DNA from: Adenanthera pavonina
Lineage: Eukaryota > Streptophyta > Magnoliopsida > Fabales > Fabaceae
Assembly: GCA_026686845.1 (NCBI GenBank)
Contig: JAIVEN010000014.1
Coordinates: forward strand, 31,084,001 to 31,148,000
DNA: 64,000 bases
Direction: 5' to 3'
Every line of letters starts with the position of its first letter. Position 1 is the first letter of the stretch. The notes beneath the pieces were generated by a model. That model did not search any database, was not told the origin of the DNA, and saw nothing but the letters and a program-made list of their open reading frames with translations. The position numbers were made by a program, and so were the translations under genes. Positions 32,230 through 45,950 of the stretch are shown piece by piece.

Positions 32230-34735
32230 TGTAATACCTTAATCTTAGGCCTTATTTCCCATGTATTAGACCAATATAGAGTCCTTTCATCATAGTTTAG
32301 AAGCTTGAATCAAAATAAATTACAAACAGAATTTTCATTTTTTCATGGTACTGTTCACTTGGCATTTTTTATTTTTCCCAACAAATTTTGAAAATTCATA
32401 ACTAATTATACAAAAATCTTATTAATGTGATTTAAGTCTCTAAAAATATCTAAAAGGATTTTCTACATGGAAAAAATATGAAATAGAACAACTACTTGGC
32501 CAATTCATACAGATAATTTTCCCAAAAAGTATTGTAGCTTTGGTCTTTTTCTGGAAATCTTAATTCTGACCATAACATTGAAAAAATTATAGTAATTCAT
32601 ACATAACTCCAAATTGAGTGATCTTTGTGTCTTTTTCTATTTAGTTTCCAACTGTGTAAAGTACTTATATGTTTGATCACAAAATACATAAACAGTGTAC
32701 AAATTTCCCAACAGAAGTAGAGCGACCTTTAATATGTACAAATTTCACAAAATAAGGTTTATACAATATTCACATGGTCACAACTTGGTTTCATAATTAG
32801 TTATACATCACATAGAACCTAAAGGAACATATTGGCATGAAAGTACAACATCAACATTTGTCATATGATTTTACATAAAAGTCATAAAGTAACATCATTC
32901 TAAGCATTAACAACTTATACACCAACTTATACACCAACTTCTCCTTTCTTGCCTTTGACTTCTTGGGCAACCTTGTCATGACTTGTACCTAAAATAGTTT
33001 GACATTTGGAAGGGATGAGAATCATGGAATCTCAGTAGTTATGTCAAATTATACCAATATCATCAACATCAATTTATAAAATCATTATTAAAAATCAATA
33101 GAACAAATTATGCCATTATATTCCATAGAAATTTTGGCATGGAAACATCTTGTAAAATGGATATCCTAGGGTCACAAGACCCTTCAAACAACTAGCTAAC
33201 AATGGAAATTCATCATAAATAGTCAACCAAACACATGGCATATTAAAAAACTTCATAAAAATAAAGTATGATAATAATGAACATAAAGAGACATTAACTA
33301 CCTTGGAGCTTTCCAATTCCTTCCAAACTTTGGACATACTTCCTTTAGTCTTCTAACACTTCTTTGAATCCTATAGCAACATAAAACAATGCCATAAGCC
33401 ACTGGTTGCATGATCTTAAAGATGAAGTGCTTACTTGAACCTTAATTTTTCACTTGATTTTCCTTTTGCATTTTCTTGTACAACACATTTGGTCTTACCT
33501 ATTTTGGACCCAAGGAATCAATTTTGGGGTCAAAAGTTTGAAATTCCTTCCCGAAACATAACCGTAATTTGACCAAAACCCTAAGGAAATTAGGGTTTTT
33601 TATTTACTCCATCATATTTCCAACAACTTACTAAATCATGCTTTAAGTAACAATACTAAGCTTTTCCGTGGATTATTTTAACAAGATTAAACTCTCTCAC
33701 TCTTAATCATCCATGGAAGAAATCTTTATGGTAAGAGGAGAAGAAAATACTCCATAAAACAATCTTAAACACTTGTATATATATAAGTATATAGCCTTAG
33801 AATCTTACCTTGGTGTTTATAGCTCCAACTTTGTCTTCTTGCTCTTCCTTTCCTCCTTGGAATGTTCATGCTCTCTCTCTTTCACTTTGCTTTTGTTTTA
33901 CAGACCAAATGAAGGTGAAAATATGGTCTTATTACCTTAACCTAGGCATTGAAGGAGAGATATGAAGTGGATGAATAGTAATTAGCCAACCTTAGTTTAT
34001 TTTTGCCTTCCCTTTATTAAAGTTTTTTAATGAATTCCTCCCTTGTCCCCAAGTTGTGAGCACCTTATTTAAAGGATTTTTGGGCCAAAAATTGCTTCAT
34101 GAATTTTAATGGACTAAAAGTTCACTGATAAACTTTACTCGTACCGATTAAATACTTTTACCATAATTATCATTAAATTGATATAGAATTATCCAAAAAT
34201 TACTTTTGGAATGAAATCATTTTCTTGTCCCAAATTATATTTGGATATAGTCCATTCACTGCCCTTGACACTGCACTACTTTTTCTACAATCCAAAATAA
34301 TCTTTATTCTGTTAAATTTTAATTTTAGAACTTAACACCCAATATTAAATCATATTGATCTAACTAACTCCTAATCTATATGTCATAGTGCTTAGCTCAT
34401 CAAGAGTTTTATTTTGACTACAATTTCACATATTTATAAAAATGCCCTTTACTCTGGCAAATTTATAATTTTTGAAAACTTTGGGTCCTCTCTTGTAATT
34501 TTTCCCAAGGACAATTGCCCTAAATTCTTTATTCTAAGGACCATTTTGCAGAGAATTCTTATTTCTTAGGTCAAAATACAATTTTCTCATTTTTTAACTT
34601 GGAAAAATGACATTTTTGCCATATTCCATCATTTTCTGTGTCTTTCCATTTTCTATAATTCTATTTGCATTTTGAGATATCTTCTATTCCTACCTTCTTC
34701 ATTATTTAATATCCATTAAAAATCATGATATTACA
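32230..34735 (-). mobile_element. Family A solo LTR (LTR d)
   Basis: Read on the minus strand it starts TGTAATATCATG at 34735 and ends AAGGTATTACA at 32230, 2506 bp. Flanks AGCTC (32225-32229) and AGATC (34736-34740) differ at one base, so a solo LTR with an aged target duplication is likely. Order and words (caagcttctaaactatg near the end, TTTAAATAAGG as TATA candidate near 34065) match other family A LTRs. Frame 33116-33337 is chance. Confidence 0.75.
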
Positions 34736-34740
34736 AGATC

Positions 34741-35060
34741 CATTGCCATTTAATCCACCTGGCACTGATTAAATATTTTTCTTCTTCTCAGTCTTCATTA
34801 GGTGTCAACAAGATTTCTTCAATAGTGTACCTAATGCCGGGTCAGTATGAAATCTAGGCTCTTTCTCACCCAACCATGAGTGAGGAAATAAATTGGGACC
34901 AAATGAGTTCATAATTGCATGATTTTCTTCATGTTTTTAGCCCTATTATGCTTAAAACTCTTCATAATTTTCCTAAGATGCGAATATACTTAAAAAACTT
35001 AGCATCTTTAAAGGAAATCAACATAAAATGTAGGTGTTTTATAGATATAAAATAGACACA
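34741..35060. other. Spacer, no gene
   Basis: Non-coding DNA between LTR d and the TNPA remnant, probably intron or leader of the CACTA element. Confidence 0.3.
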
Positions 35061-35069
35061 TCACCTTGT

Positions 35070-35570
35070 GACTCCTAGCTCCTCCCAGCATCCCACCTCT
35101 TCCTAGCAGCTGGATAACACCTTAATGGATGATGTCTTTCCAGTGATCCCCATCCGAGATGTGATAGATTTCTCGGATGAGGACATCAATAAGGATCAGA
35201 GCAACATTAACAATGCTCCTGCATAGCAGCGGAGAAGATAGCTTGTTGAGATCAAGTGTAAGTTTTGTATTTTCTACTTCTATTACTTATTATTTATCAT
35301 ATTATCTACTAGTAAACTCATTTATTCTATTTTTTTAGATCTATCTGGCCAGCGTACTGCTAGGACTTTGATAGAGCTAGATATATGGAACCTACCAATG
35401 GCCTAGTGAGTTGTTGTCAATTGGAGCGGCAAGATGAACAACATGCAACCGGTAGGTGATAGAGGAATGCTACTAAATCAATTTCTCGTTAACTTCGGCC
35501 AACATTTTGATATATTCGACATTTACCATCCAGAATGAAAGAAGGTACCAATAAAGTACCCAACATAAGA
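35070..35570 (+). pseudogene. TNPA / Transposase_24-like gene, fragment 1
   Basis: Plus-strand reading gives GQRTARTLIELDIWNLP, a short gap, then PVGDRGMLLNQFL and NFGQHFDIFDIYHPE followed by KKVPIKYP. This order resembles the plant En/Spm Transposase_24 (TNP1/TNPA-like) family, which binds subterminal repeats of CACTA elements. An intron-like stretch with a GTAAG donor lies near 35260-35338. Stops break it. It is cut by LTR c and resumes at 41088. Confidence 0.6.
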
Positions 35571-35985
35571 TATATCTAAACAAGGAAAAATATGCCATAT
35601 TTTGGAGATATTTTCCTCCCACATGGTGCCACCTAATCAGCATGTGTTAGAATTGGAGTTTAATATTATTTCTTAACAAAATTTAATGGTTAAGTTTTGG
35701 ATTCAACTTAACCAAGGTTATGTTAGTAAACTATGATTAATGCTTTCTATTTCTTCTCTCCTTTGGGTATTCCACGAGCTACAGAAGTGAGAGAGAGAAA
35801 GAGCAGCTAAAACATGAGCAAGAAGGAGAGAAAAGATGTGAGGGAGAAGAGAGAAAGAAGGAAGAAGAAGAAACCAAAGGCTAAGGCAAATTTTCCCTTC
35901 CAAACTTTAAGATATGATTCCAACTAACTTTTCATGAGTCTAAAGTAGTTTGAGTAAGCTCTCTTCTCCTCCTCTTAGTGTTATG
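35571..35985 (+). mobile_element. Family A LTR c, first part (5' truncated)
   Basis: From about 35571-35620 the sequence aligns loosely with the interior of LTR a (for example ATGGTTAAG near 35687), includes a GA-rich leader at 35788-35870, and is interrupted by LTR e at 35991. The family start TGTAAYATCC was not found, so the 5' end is missing or rearranged. Frame 35718-35903 is a shadow of the GA-rich tract. Confidence 0.5.
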
Positions 35986-35990
35986 TTTTC

Positions 35991-38900
35991 TGTAACACCT
36001 TACTTTTAGCTTTATTTCTCATGCATTAGACTCCATTTAAATTCATTGGTAATTGATTAGAAGCTTGAATCACTTAGTTTTGTAAAACATAATTTTCAAA
36101 AATTCGAGTTAGAATTCATATGGTATTTTCCTTTTACCGACTAAATTTTGAAAATTTATAACTAAATCTACAAAAATCATATGAAGGTAATTCAAATCTT
36201 TAAAAATAGATAAAAATATTCTGTATATGGAAAAAATATGATTCAGGTCATTTACTAGGCCAAAATATATAGTTTAATCATTAAAATTTACTATACATTT
36301 AGTCATTTTATGTCTTTCTAAGATTTTGTCCTTAATTTTAAAAATTCAAATCTTATTATATCATGAGCCAATTCTTGTATTCTTTACGTCATATAAAATC
36401 CCTAAATGTATAATTTCTAGATATATTTTTTTGTACATTTATTCAATATATACAGGACATAGCATTAACTAAAACTTAGGGTCAGAACCTAACTTGAACT
36501 GGAAGAATTTTAGAAAAATATGCATTACTCATTTTATAGCTACAATTACACTCAAATGAGAGGCATGTTAAACCTAAGTCAAGACCTTTCCATGAATACA
36601 AGCTACTAAATTTTGGGTGCTATGTATGATTTTATAATGCCTTTTGAAATTTCCAGTATCTATAATTTAAGCTTCCAGTTTTCTAACTTGTCCTATTCTG
36701 AACTCTAATTTTGAAAATTTATTATAAATTGTGTACTAAGCCAAATTGAGTGATCTTTTGCTCTTTGAAAAGCTTTTTCTATCTAATTTATATGAATATA
36801 TAAAACACATACATCATCCTCTATTTGTCTAAACAATAACTCATCTACTCACCAAGGGTCAGAATAAGCTTTCTCATTCATATACTTTGCAAAATAAACC
36901 CTTAACATATATATATATATCATCATTCATTGTTCCAAATTGATACTCAACATCAAGAGGGGCTCTAAGGTACATGATCATGCATAATTACAAAGTTCAC
37001 ACCTCATACATAATTCTATAACTTGTAAAAATCAAGTTATCCATCTTTATCTTCCTCATTCCTCTTGCACTCTCCTTGGCTTCTTTCATATCTTGGCCCT
37101 AGCACATTGGTAATTTGGAAGGAAGGAGATTTATGGAATCTCAATAGTAATTACCCAATTATGCAACCATATTATCATTCAAATCATAGAAACATCTTGA
37201 AATCATACATGAAATACTTTAAACATTATTTAGTGTCATAACATTTTATAAGAATTTCGATAGAGTTTCACTTTAAAAATTGCACATCTGGAGGTTGTGA
37301 ACCTCAACAAACAGCTCAGCCAATTAATACAAATCATCATAAATTATCATTATACACATATGACATAGCGATAACTTCATGAAAAATCAAATATGAAAGC
37401 ATAAGCATAGATAGGTATATTACTAACTTATAGCCTTCCTTTACTTTCCAAACCTTGAGCACCTTTTCTTTGATCTTCCAACACTTCCTTAAACCCTAAA
37501 GCATTATAAAATAATGCCATTAGCTACTGCATCAATGACCTGCAACACAAGGTTCTAACTTGTACTTCAAAATTTCACTTGGTTTCCCTTTAGGTTTTCT
37601 TTGTACAACCCACTTGTATTTACCTATTTTGGACCTAGTGAATCCATTTTTGGGGTCAAAATCATAAAATTCCCTTCCTATTAAAACCCTAAATAGGCAA
37701 AAAATTAGGAAAAATGTAGAAAAATAATAACTTAACAAATTTGCAATCTAATGGCATATTCTTGCATCTTGAAGGATTATGGCTTTTCATGGTGTAATTT
37801 CTTCATGGCTCCATTTTCTCTCTCTGGGTTGAAACTTTCAAAGGTAAAATAGAGAAAAATAATCCATAAAACATCACAGTACTCAAGTATATACAAGATC
37901 ATAGCCATAGAAACCTACCTTGCAAGGTTGGGACCTTGAGATTGCTTCTTGTTTACCCCCTTTTAGCTTTAAGTTTCATGCCTTCTCTCCCTCTTCTTCC
38001 TCTGGTTCAAAAGTGAAAATGGACTGAAGAAGATGAGGTATTGACTTAATTAAGTAATAAAAAATTAACTTTGTTTACTTTAATTGTCAACTTTAGTTAC
38101 TTTTTATCAATAAAGCTTTTAACTAATTCCATTGAGCTCCTATAGTTGCTGCAACACACCACTTGTCCTATTCTTGGTCAAAAATAGCTTTAATAACTTT
38201 TAGGGATCAAAATACCCTTTACCGATTGAGTTCACTCATACCGATTAATTATTTTTGTTGAAATTATCATTGAATTGATATAGGGTTATTCAACAATTAC
38301 TTTTAGTCTAAAATTATTATCTCAACCCAAAAAGTTTTTTACCGATGTCCAATCACTTTTCTTGAATTAATACTACCTCTTTCTGCAGTCCAAATGACCT
38401 TTATCGGATAAAATATTAATAATAAAACTTTAATATCTAATAAATATTATATTAATCTAATTAAATTTCAAACATTATTCCATTAGGCTTGGTTCCTCAA
38501 AAGTTTCATTTTGACTATAATTTTTCATATTTACAAAAAAACCATACATAGGGCAAATTTATAACTTTTGAAATTTTCAGGTTTTTAGGTATAATTTCAT
38601 CCAAAACTTGTTGGCTTTCTTCCCCGCGCCCATTTCCTTCTTGAGGGACTATTTTGAAACACATTTTCATTTCTTAGGCTAAGTATAATTTTTTCATTTT
38701 CTTCTAACCTGGAAAAATGACATTTTTACCCAATTTTTATCAGTTTATGTGTCTCTTGGTTTTGTCTAATTTTTAGTCAATTAAGCTCTATGCAAATATC
38801 ATAGGGTCCGACATGTCAAAAACTTCACTTTGACAAGAATTTTTCATAGTTATAAAATTACCCCTGAGTTGAGTAAAATGCAAATATTTATTCTTCTGGG

Positions 38901-39262
38901 TACTTTCTCATAAATGTCCCCAAAGATTAATTTTTAATTCATTCTTTTTCATTAAACTTCAAATGGGTCTATCTTTCAATCTTGAACTCCCAGCTATGCA
39001 ATACTTATACCATTGCGCTTAACTTGAAATGAGCTTCTATTTGATTGGTATATTGCATATCTTTTTTAGCTTTATTCTAAAATTAATTTTTGCTAAGGGC
39101 CTTATAGAAAATTAATTCCAATTAAGGATCATATATACTTTCTTCTAAAAACCATATGAAAAATTAATTTCATCTAGAGACTGAGCATGTATCTTCACCA
39201 TCTCACTTCCTTTCCCGTCTGTTAGGCATTCTATGATATCCTGTCAAAATAGGGATATTACA
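35991..39262 (-). mobile_element. Family A solo LTR (LTR e), nested inverted in LTR c
   Basis: Minus-strand start TGTAATATCCC at 39262 and end AAGGTGTTACA at 35991. The perfect 5-bp target duplication TTTTC is at 35986-35990 and 39263-39267. At 3272 bp it is the longest family member. The added length may include a duplicated segment: the attttgactataatttttcat motif near 38508 recurs in similar form near 38830. It lies in the opposite direction to its host LTR c. Frame 37532-37738 is chance. Confidence 0.85.
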
Positions 39263-39267
39263 TTTTC

Positions 39268-41087
39268 ATCCAAGTATGGGGAAGAAAAGGGAAAGTATTT
39301 GCAACCAAAGATACCATGTGAAAATATGACTTGGTTGCAAGAAAGTATATTTTCATGAACTTAAGATTTTGAAGAAATCTCTTTCTTTCTCCTTCAAGGA
39401 TGTTTCGGCCAATACATAGGGTCATGAAGGAATGAGAATTTCTTAAATTTGATGCAAAAAATGGATTCCTCATTGTGAAAAAGCTTAAGAACAAGCATTG
39501 TTTCATAAAAGCAAAGAATAACTATATGAGTTTTTAAGGTTTCCATGATACTTTGTGAAATAGCACCATGAATCAATGGCTTAAGTTAATCTTGGGTGAT
39601 ATATTAGGACTTGTAAGAAGCCCAAGAAAACTAGGGGAAGCATTGGAATTAAGTTGGAAAGCAAAGGAAAGCAACCAAAGTAACAAAATTACTTTTCTTG
39701 CACTTTATTATCTTGCCATGTTTTGAAATACTTTATGATGTGCCATATTATATATTTGATGATTGATGACTATGTTGGCTGCTTAAATATAAGGATTTTA
39801 TGCCTAGAATATCTATTTTCTAAGTCGTTATATTGCCAAAATTTTTATGAATAATATGGTATTTTATTATTTAATATAGTTTTATGATGTTTCTATAATT
39901 TGCATAATAATATTATGTGTGAAATGTGACTTGCTACTGAGATTCTATAATCTCATCATCCCAAACACTAACCTCACTTGGGTCAAGCCATGGAAGAGTT
40001 CAAGGAAAGGGCAAGAGAAATGATGAAGATAGTGATGAATAACCTAATTTTACAAGTTATCATGCTATGTTTTGATGCGTTGTATAAATTCATGTATGAA
40101 GGTTAAATTCTATATGGTGATTCAACTATGTTCCTCTAGGTCTCCTTTGATGTTATGAACATAATTTGGGAAAGTTTGAATTATGTGTGTAATTTTATGG
40201 TAATATTTATGAAACTAGAAATGTAAATTTGTTCAAGATGACCAATAGTAGTTGGGATGGGGGCACTCTATATAAGAGCTATATGTGTTTAGAAAGCGGA
40301 CAAAATAATCTTTCCAAAGAGCTATAGAGCACTTAATTTAGCTGTGTATACAAATAATGGTGAATTTTTAAAAATGAGGGTCAAAATTGGACAGTGTTGA
40401 GAAAACTATAATTTTTATTGCAAATACTAATTATTTTGAAAGGTACTATGAAATTGTACAGAGCTCCAAAAATTAAGTGATTTTCATGTATGAAAAGATT
40501 TCTGTTTTAAGTTGAATATACTACTGGTTTAGATCCAATTGGAGCTATATAACAAAAGTTACGCATGTTATGCTAAAAATGTTTTAGTAAAAGTAATGTT
40601 ATGATCCTTAATGATTTGAGTTGATACTATGCCTTGTTCAAGATGAATAAATGTATAAGAAAAATATGATTGAAAAGTAGACATGTAGATCCTTCTAATG
40701 ACATAAAGTGTTCAAGAATTAGTTTAGATTAAAATGAGAAATGAAATTTTAAAATTAAGGCCAGATTTCTGGGAAAGTGTAAAATGACCATATAAACAGT
40801 GAATTTCGTGTTAAATACTGTATCGACTGCAATTATTAAAGTCATGTTTCATAATTTTCACATGTAGAGAATATTTTAAGCTATTTTTAGAGACTTGAAT
40901 CAACTCCACATGATTTTTCTGAGATCAGTTATGATTTTTTAAAATTTAGTCTAGAAAATGGAGTAACCAAATATTTAATTTTTTTTTTGTTTTGGTTCCT
41001 TATGTGATTCAAGCTTTTAAACCTGATTAAATGGACTTATGTGAGGTCTAATACATGGAAAATATGGTTCAAAGTTATGGTGTTATA
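39268..41087 (+). mobile_element. Family A LTR c, second part
   Basis: Continues LTR c after the nested LTR e. It aligns with LTR b: aaaaaatggattcctc (39458) against gctaaaaatggattcctt (~42997), and ttgccaaaatttttatga (~39833) against ctgccgaaattttgatga (~43379). It ends GGTGTTATA at 41087, the same terminus as LTR b, next to ATTAC. Frames at 39258-39576 are chance. Confidence 0.65.
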
Positions 41088-41764
41088 ATTACTGCTAGGC
41101 CAGAGATTATGAAAAATGCTATTGATTGGGAAAGATTTGTCACCATGAAGATGAGTGAGGCGTGTCAGGTATGTTTGATATTTATTTACATTTTTATTAT
41201 TTTTTAATATTATATATCTGTTAGCAAACAAAGAAAATTTTATTGTCAATACTTTTTGTTTATATATAATATGTGTAAGCACTAGTGACACAAAATAGGG
41301 AGAATCAAGCAAGGCAAAACCATAGTTCACGTTGTCGGCTCGAAGACCTTTGCATGGACCTAGCATGAATTGGTAAATAAAATTTAATAAATCTTTAAAA
41401 TATACGTAGGTGGCACAACAGTAAAGACAGGTTTTATTAGGAGATTTGTGGATTCATACACACACACATAGGGATGCAAAGACCGTTATTGTAAGTACAT
41501 TAATTTATATTACTATTCTATTAAATTTATTATTTATATTAATTTGCTTATCTTTACTTAATAAATTATTGTGATTTGAACAGGACAATATTCGTGCACA
41601 TATTGCGGATAATGTCATCGTATGGATCAGCTTTTAAGGTAGTAGACTAGGGAGTGTAGCTCTTGCAGGTAGCTTTTGGAGTGATAGTGCATTTAGGGAG
41701 GGTTTGAGATTGGATCAGGGTGTCATACCTACCCAAATTTTTGGCAGGTATAGACACACATACA
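41088..41764 (+). pseudogene. TNPA / Transposase_24-like gene, fragment 2
   Basis: After LTR c the coding match resumes: ITARPEIMKNAIDWERFV and KMSEACQ (41089-41169), an intron-like stretch, then NRENQARQNH at 41294-41323 (a Transposase_24-type KNKENR motif), then THTHRDAKTV near 41460-41485. Stops and frame changes are common. It is cut again by LTR b at 41770. The minus-strand 109-residue frame at 41037-41366 is a shadow. Confidence 0.6.
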
Positions 41765-41769
41765 GTTAG

Positions 41770-44686
41770 TGTAATATCCTGAAAATTCTCTTAAATATTT
41801 AAAGTTTAATATTTCAAAATCTATAAGAAATTTGTAAAAATGGATATACGCCGTTTTGTATAATATAAGGTAAAGAGGACAATTATCTCGGTCAGAAAGA
41901 AAAATGAGAAAATGATCATTTTACCCCTGGGAAAAAAATAAAAATAAATGAAAAAAAGAAAGAAAGAAATGAAGGCGGTGGACGGAGGGAGGGGACTGAA
42001 GTAAATTTTATGAATTTTGGTGAAATTACACCTAATGACCCGAAAGTTTTGAAAATTATAAATTTATCCCGAGTCAAGGGTATTTTTGTAAATATGAAAA
42101 ATTATAGTCAAAATGAAGCTCTCAATGAGCTAATACCAATGGAATATAGTATGGAATTTATTAAGATTAAAATAATATTTATTGGGTAATTATGATTTAA
42201 TATTAATGTCTTACCCGATAAATGTCAGTCTAGACTGCAGGAAGAAGCAGTATTCATTCAAGAAAAATATGTGGGTCTTATATTTGGATCAATTGGGATA
42301 ATTATATTATAGTAATTTTATGATTATAATTAGTATCCCAATTATAGTAAAATCTACTGCTAAAGTAGCTTTAATTGTCCAGATCGGTCCAGGATATATC
42401 TGGATAAGTAAATATTTAAAATTTTTGGACCAAAATACCCTCCATTTCGTACTCCACAAGCTGCACATGTCAAATTAGCCATATTTTATTATTTTCATGA
42501 AAAAGCTAGAAAAATCAAGTCATTAGGTGGCAAGTTTTCATTGGTTGATGATTTTTATATATACTCCCTCCTTCCTCATGGTTTGGCCGATCAATTAGCA
42601 AGGAAATGAGGAAGAGAAGTCTGCAATTGGAGAAAGGGAAGGCAGCCACGTGAGGGAGGAAGAAAAATAGGAAAAAAATTGGAGGAAAATCCAAGAAAAT
42701 TTGTAAGTGTTTCTCTTATGACTTACAAGTGTTCTAGTGTCTTTTCTTAGTTGTTTGGCTTAAGTTTCCATGAAATATTTCCTTTTCCATCTCTATACAA
42801 TTTCGTTCTAAGCTTGTTTGAGTATGGGGAGTTGTTTTAAAGTCATAAAATCATGATTTGGTATGAGATTTTGCAAGAGGAATCAAGTATAGTGTGATTT
42901 AAGTAAGTTTTGAGAAAAACCAATTTCTCTTCCTATAAGTCAGATTTTGGTGAGCTTATTATGATGGGAAAGAGTTGGATTTTCATTGTTTTGATGCTAA
43001 AAATGGATTCCTTGGGTCCAAATTAGCTAAAAACAAGTATTGGATTCAAGGAAAACCAAGAGATAAAGAAATTGAGTCTTTAGGGTTTTAAATGAGACTT
43101 TATGAAGTAGCTACTTATTCTAGTTGATTGAACAAGTGTATAATGATGTTAAGGGACTTGAGGAAGCCTAAGGAGGCTAGTGGAAGCATTAGATTCAAGA
43201 GAAAGAGTTAAAGGAATGCTTCAAGGTAGCTAAGTTTCATATTCTTGCTTTATGTTCTTTCATTATCTTTCTATGATTAAATTGTGTTGTCATATTGCAA
43301 TTGTGATTTTTTTGATTGGTCTTGGCTGTTAAATGAGGGGTTTTATTCCTTGGGATATCCATTTTCTAAGCCGTTATACTGCCGAAATTTTGATGACCAA
43401 TGTGGCAATCTATTGTTAAAATGTGATTGATATGATTAAATGTGATCAAATGTGAGTTATTTGACATGATTGACATAATTGCATGAAATGTAACTTGCTA
43501 TTGAGATTGCCCCCAATCCCATCCCCTCAAGTATCCCAAATAATAGGCACAAGCAATGTCAAAGAGATCAAGGAGCCAAAGAGAATGAAAGGGGAGAATG
43601 ATGCTTGATGATAATTTCAAGCTATGATTCCATATTTTGAAATAATGTATAAAAATTATGTACATGCATATGGATCTGTATCCTTGTACTATTATATTCT
43701 TATGAGCATTATGAAATGCTTGGCATGGATTTGAAACATGGAATGATCATGTGAGCTTGTTATGAAGTCTACTTTGCCATGTTATATTGTTAGAAGTTCA
43801 TTTTAAAGTAATAAAAGTTGAGTCAACACTATTTGACTGAGACAGGGTAAGTAAGTCAAGTGTTATATATACTCTGAAAGTAGAGAGAACAAGCTTTCCA
43901 ATGAGCTAAAGAACACTCAATTTGGATATGTGTACAATTTATAGTATATTTTTGAAGTTAAGGGTCAAAACTGGATAGTGATGTGAAGGCTGCGAATTTT
44001 ACTGAATATATTACTTCTTTTTGAAAAGTGATATAAAATTGTACAGAGCTCCAAAAATTCAGTGGTTTATATTTATGAAAATATTCATCTTTTGAAGTTA
44101 ATATACCACTGGTTTGAGTTCAATTGGAGCTTTACAATAAGAGATATACAAGTTTTCCCAAGACTATTGCAATAAAAGTGATGTTCTGATCCCTAGTGAT
44201 TCAAATTGATGTTGTGCCCTGTCTAGACTAAATAAATGTATAAAAAAAATATGAAGGTAAGTAGACATATATATCTTTCCAATGGCATATATAATGCATT
44301 ATTTGGCTCAGTATAGAGTTAGATATGAATTTTTAAATTTACGACCAAAATCCTGAAAAGAGAGAAATAACCATTTGTACAGTATAATTTTGAGCAATAA
44401 ACTGTACTAATTTGTCAGGTTAAAGGAAAGTTTTGTATTTTTATCTCGTATATCATGTTTCTAGCTTCATTTAGAGACTTGAACCACATTGATACGATTT
44501 TTCTGGATTAAGTTATGATTTTTCAAATTTCGTCCAGAAAACTTAAGAACCAAATAAATAGTACCACGTTTTGTTTTTATTTACATATTTTAGTTCTATT
44601 AATGGTTCAAGCTCTCAATATGAGCTAATTGGATACTGTCTACACTATAATATATGGAAAAATATAGATAAAAGTAAGGTGTTATA
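41770..44686 (+). mobile_element. Family A solo LTR (LTR b)
   Basis: Starts TGTAATATCCTG and ends GGTGTTATA, 2917 bp, with the perfect 5-bp duplication GTTAG at 41765-41769 and 44687-44691. The final CA has decayed to TA. A TATA-like TTTATATATACTCCC is near 42555. It aligns by eye with LTRs a and c over most of its length. It interrupts the TNPA-like remnant, so it is younger than that CACTA element. Confidence 0.85.
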
Positions 44687-44691
44687 GTTAG

Positions 44692-45075
44692 TCCTCCTTC
44701 ACTATATAGTCCTCAACATCTAGACTTGTTGGCATGCCCTCGTACAATGAGCTACATTAGATGCTAGGCACTTTGTGGAGCAAGTGTGAGTAGTTGTAGT
44801 CACAGGTGCTTTAGATGGCTCAACAAGCTACTTCATGGGCCGCCTCAATTGCTGTGTCACAAGCTGCTGCTACTGTTATGGTTGTCTAGTAATTAGTTGG
44901 CCAGCTCTTCCCTGGTGGCGTCCCTCCACATATCTAGATCTTGCATATCATCATACCTCCTTTTCAACCATCTATGAGTGGTCAGATACTTACTAGGTCT
45001 ATATGACCAATCTTATTCTAGCACAAAGCATCAGGATTCATATTAGCAAGAGCCACTAAACCAATCTAAGTAGCA
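44692..45075 (+). pseudogene. TNPA-like gene, fragment 3 (probable 3' end)
   Basis: GC-richer DNA after LTR b still has coding character: frames rich in Ala and Gln (MAQQATSWAASIAVSQAAA near 44816-44870) and a Pro/Ser-rich tail, as in the C-terminal half of plant Transposase_24-like proteins. The call rests mainly on position, since LTR b's target duplication joins it to fragment 2. Confidence 0.45.
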
Positions 45076-45177
45076 GAATGATATTTTTAGGACTTCGATT
45101 ATATTTGATTTATATTTCATGAGGATTATATTTTGTGGATTTTATGATGGATATTTTATTTTTTACTATTATTTTCA

Positions 45178-45950
45178 ATGTTATCAAAATCAAATCGGAC
45201 ATGAACTAGTTAAGACATTGATTTAATGTTCAATGATTCAACCAGTGTCTAACGTGGGTGATAATAATTAAAATAATATATTTTAAGTTGTGTATTTGAA
45301 AAATAATAGGAACTTTTAAAGAGAATAATAAGATCAAAGCAATTGGTGTTGAGAATTAATAGATACATGAAATTAATTGGCGGTCATGTGATTTAGAGAA
45401 AATGGAAGGCACTAAACTTAGTTATTTGAAAATCTTTGATGTTCTTAAATGGTGTCACCAAGCATTTTTAAAGGCATTATTAAGACTAAATTAACATGAT
45501 TTTGTTTAAATAAAAAATATAAATAAATAATTGTAAGCATAAAGAAGAAAAAGGTGTCCACACATAAAGAAATAAGTTGAGGAAATTAACATAACAAAGA
45601 AGAAAGATCAGCAAGAAAAGGAAAACAAAAGAAAGAAAGAACAAAAGCATCAGTTTTAGAGTTGGGATCAAGTTCCACATTGGCGAAAATAAGAAGGAAG
45701 TATGAGACTTGCTTTATATAAAGGAGGGGGTACGGAACTCCAACTGTTGCTTTATGCTTCTGGCCAAACAAACCAAGGGGCTTTAGGATGTCCTGTGGGA
45801 TGTCCAAATGGGTTTCGAATGAAATAACATTCAAGGCCATAGTTGGGTTTTTTTATTTGGCAAATTTTTTTAGTATTTATGTAGATTGGAACCTAGTTCT
45901 TGGTCTAACAATTTGAACCAACCGGTCCGATCCAATTTTTATAACTATGG
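45178..45950. mobile_element. MITE-like inverted-repeat element
   Basis: The left end GTTATCAAAATCAAATCGGA and the right end, in reverse complement GTTATAAAAATTGGATCGGA, form an imperfect ~25-bp inverted repeat. The interior is non-coding; frames at 45486-45840 are chance. A related edge (GGACCGGATCAAATGGTTC) is at 63808. The target duplication is unclear and the superfamily unknown. Confidence 0.45.

Noticed and set aside
45667..45721. USE-like GTTCCACATTG followed by TTTATATA, resembling an snRNA promoter
   Set aside because: The spacing (~30 bp) fits neither the Pol III nor the Pol II snRNA arrangement, and no known snRNA sequence follows.
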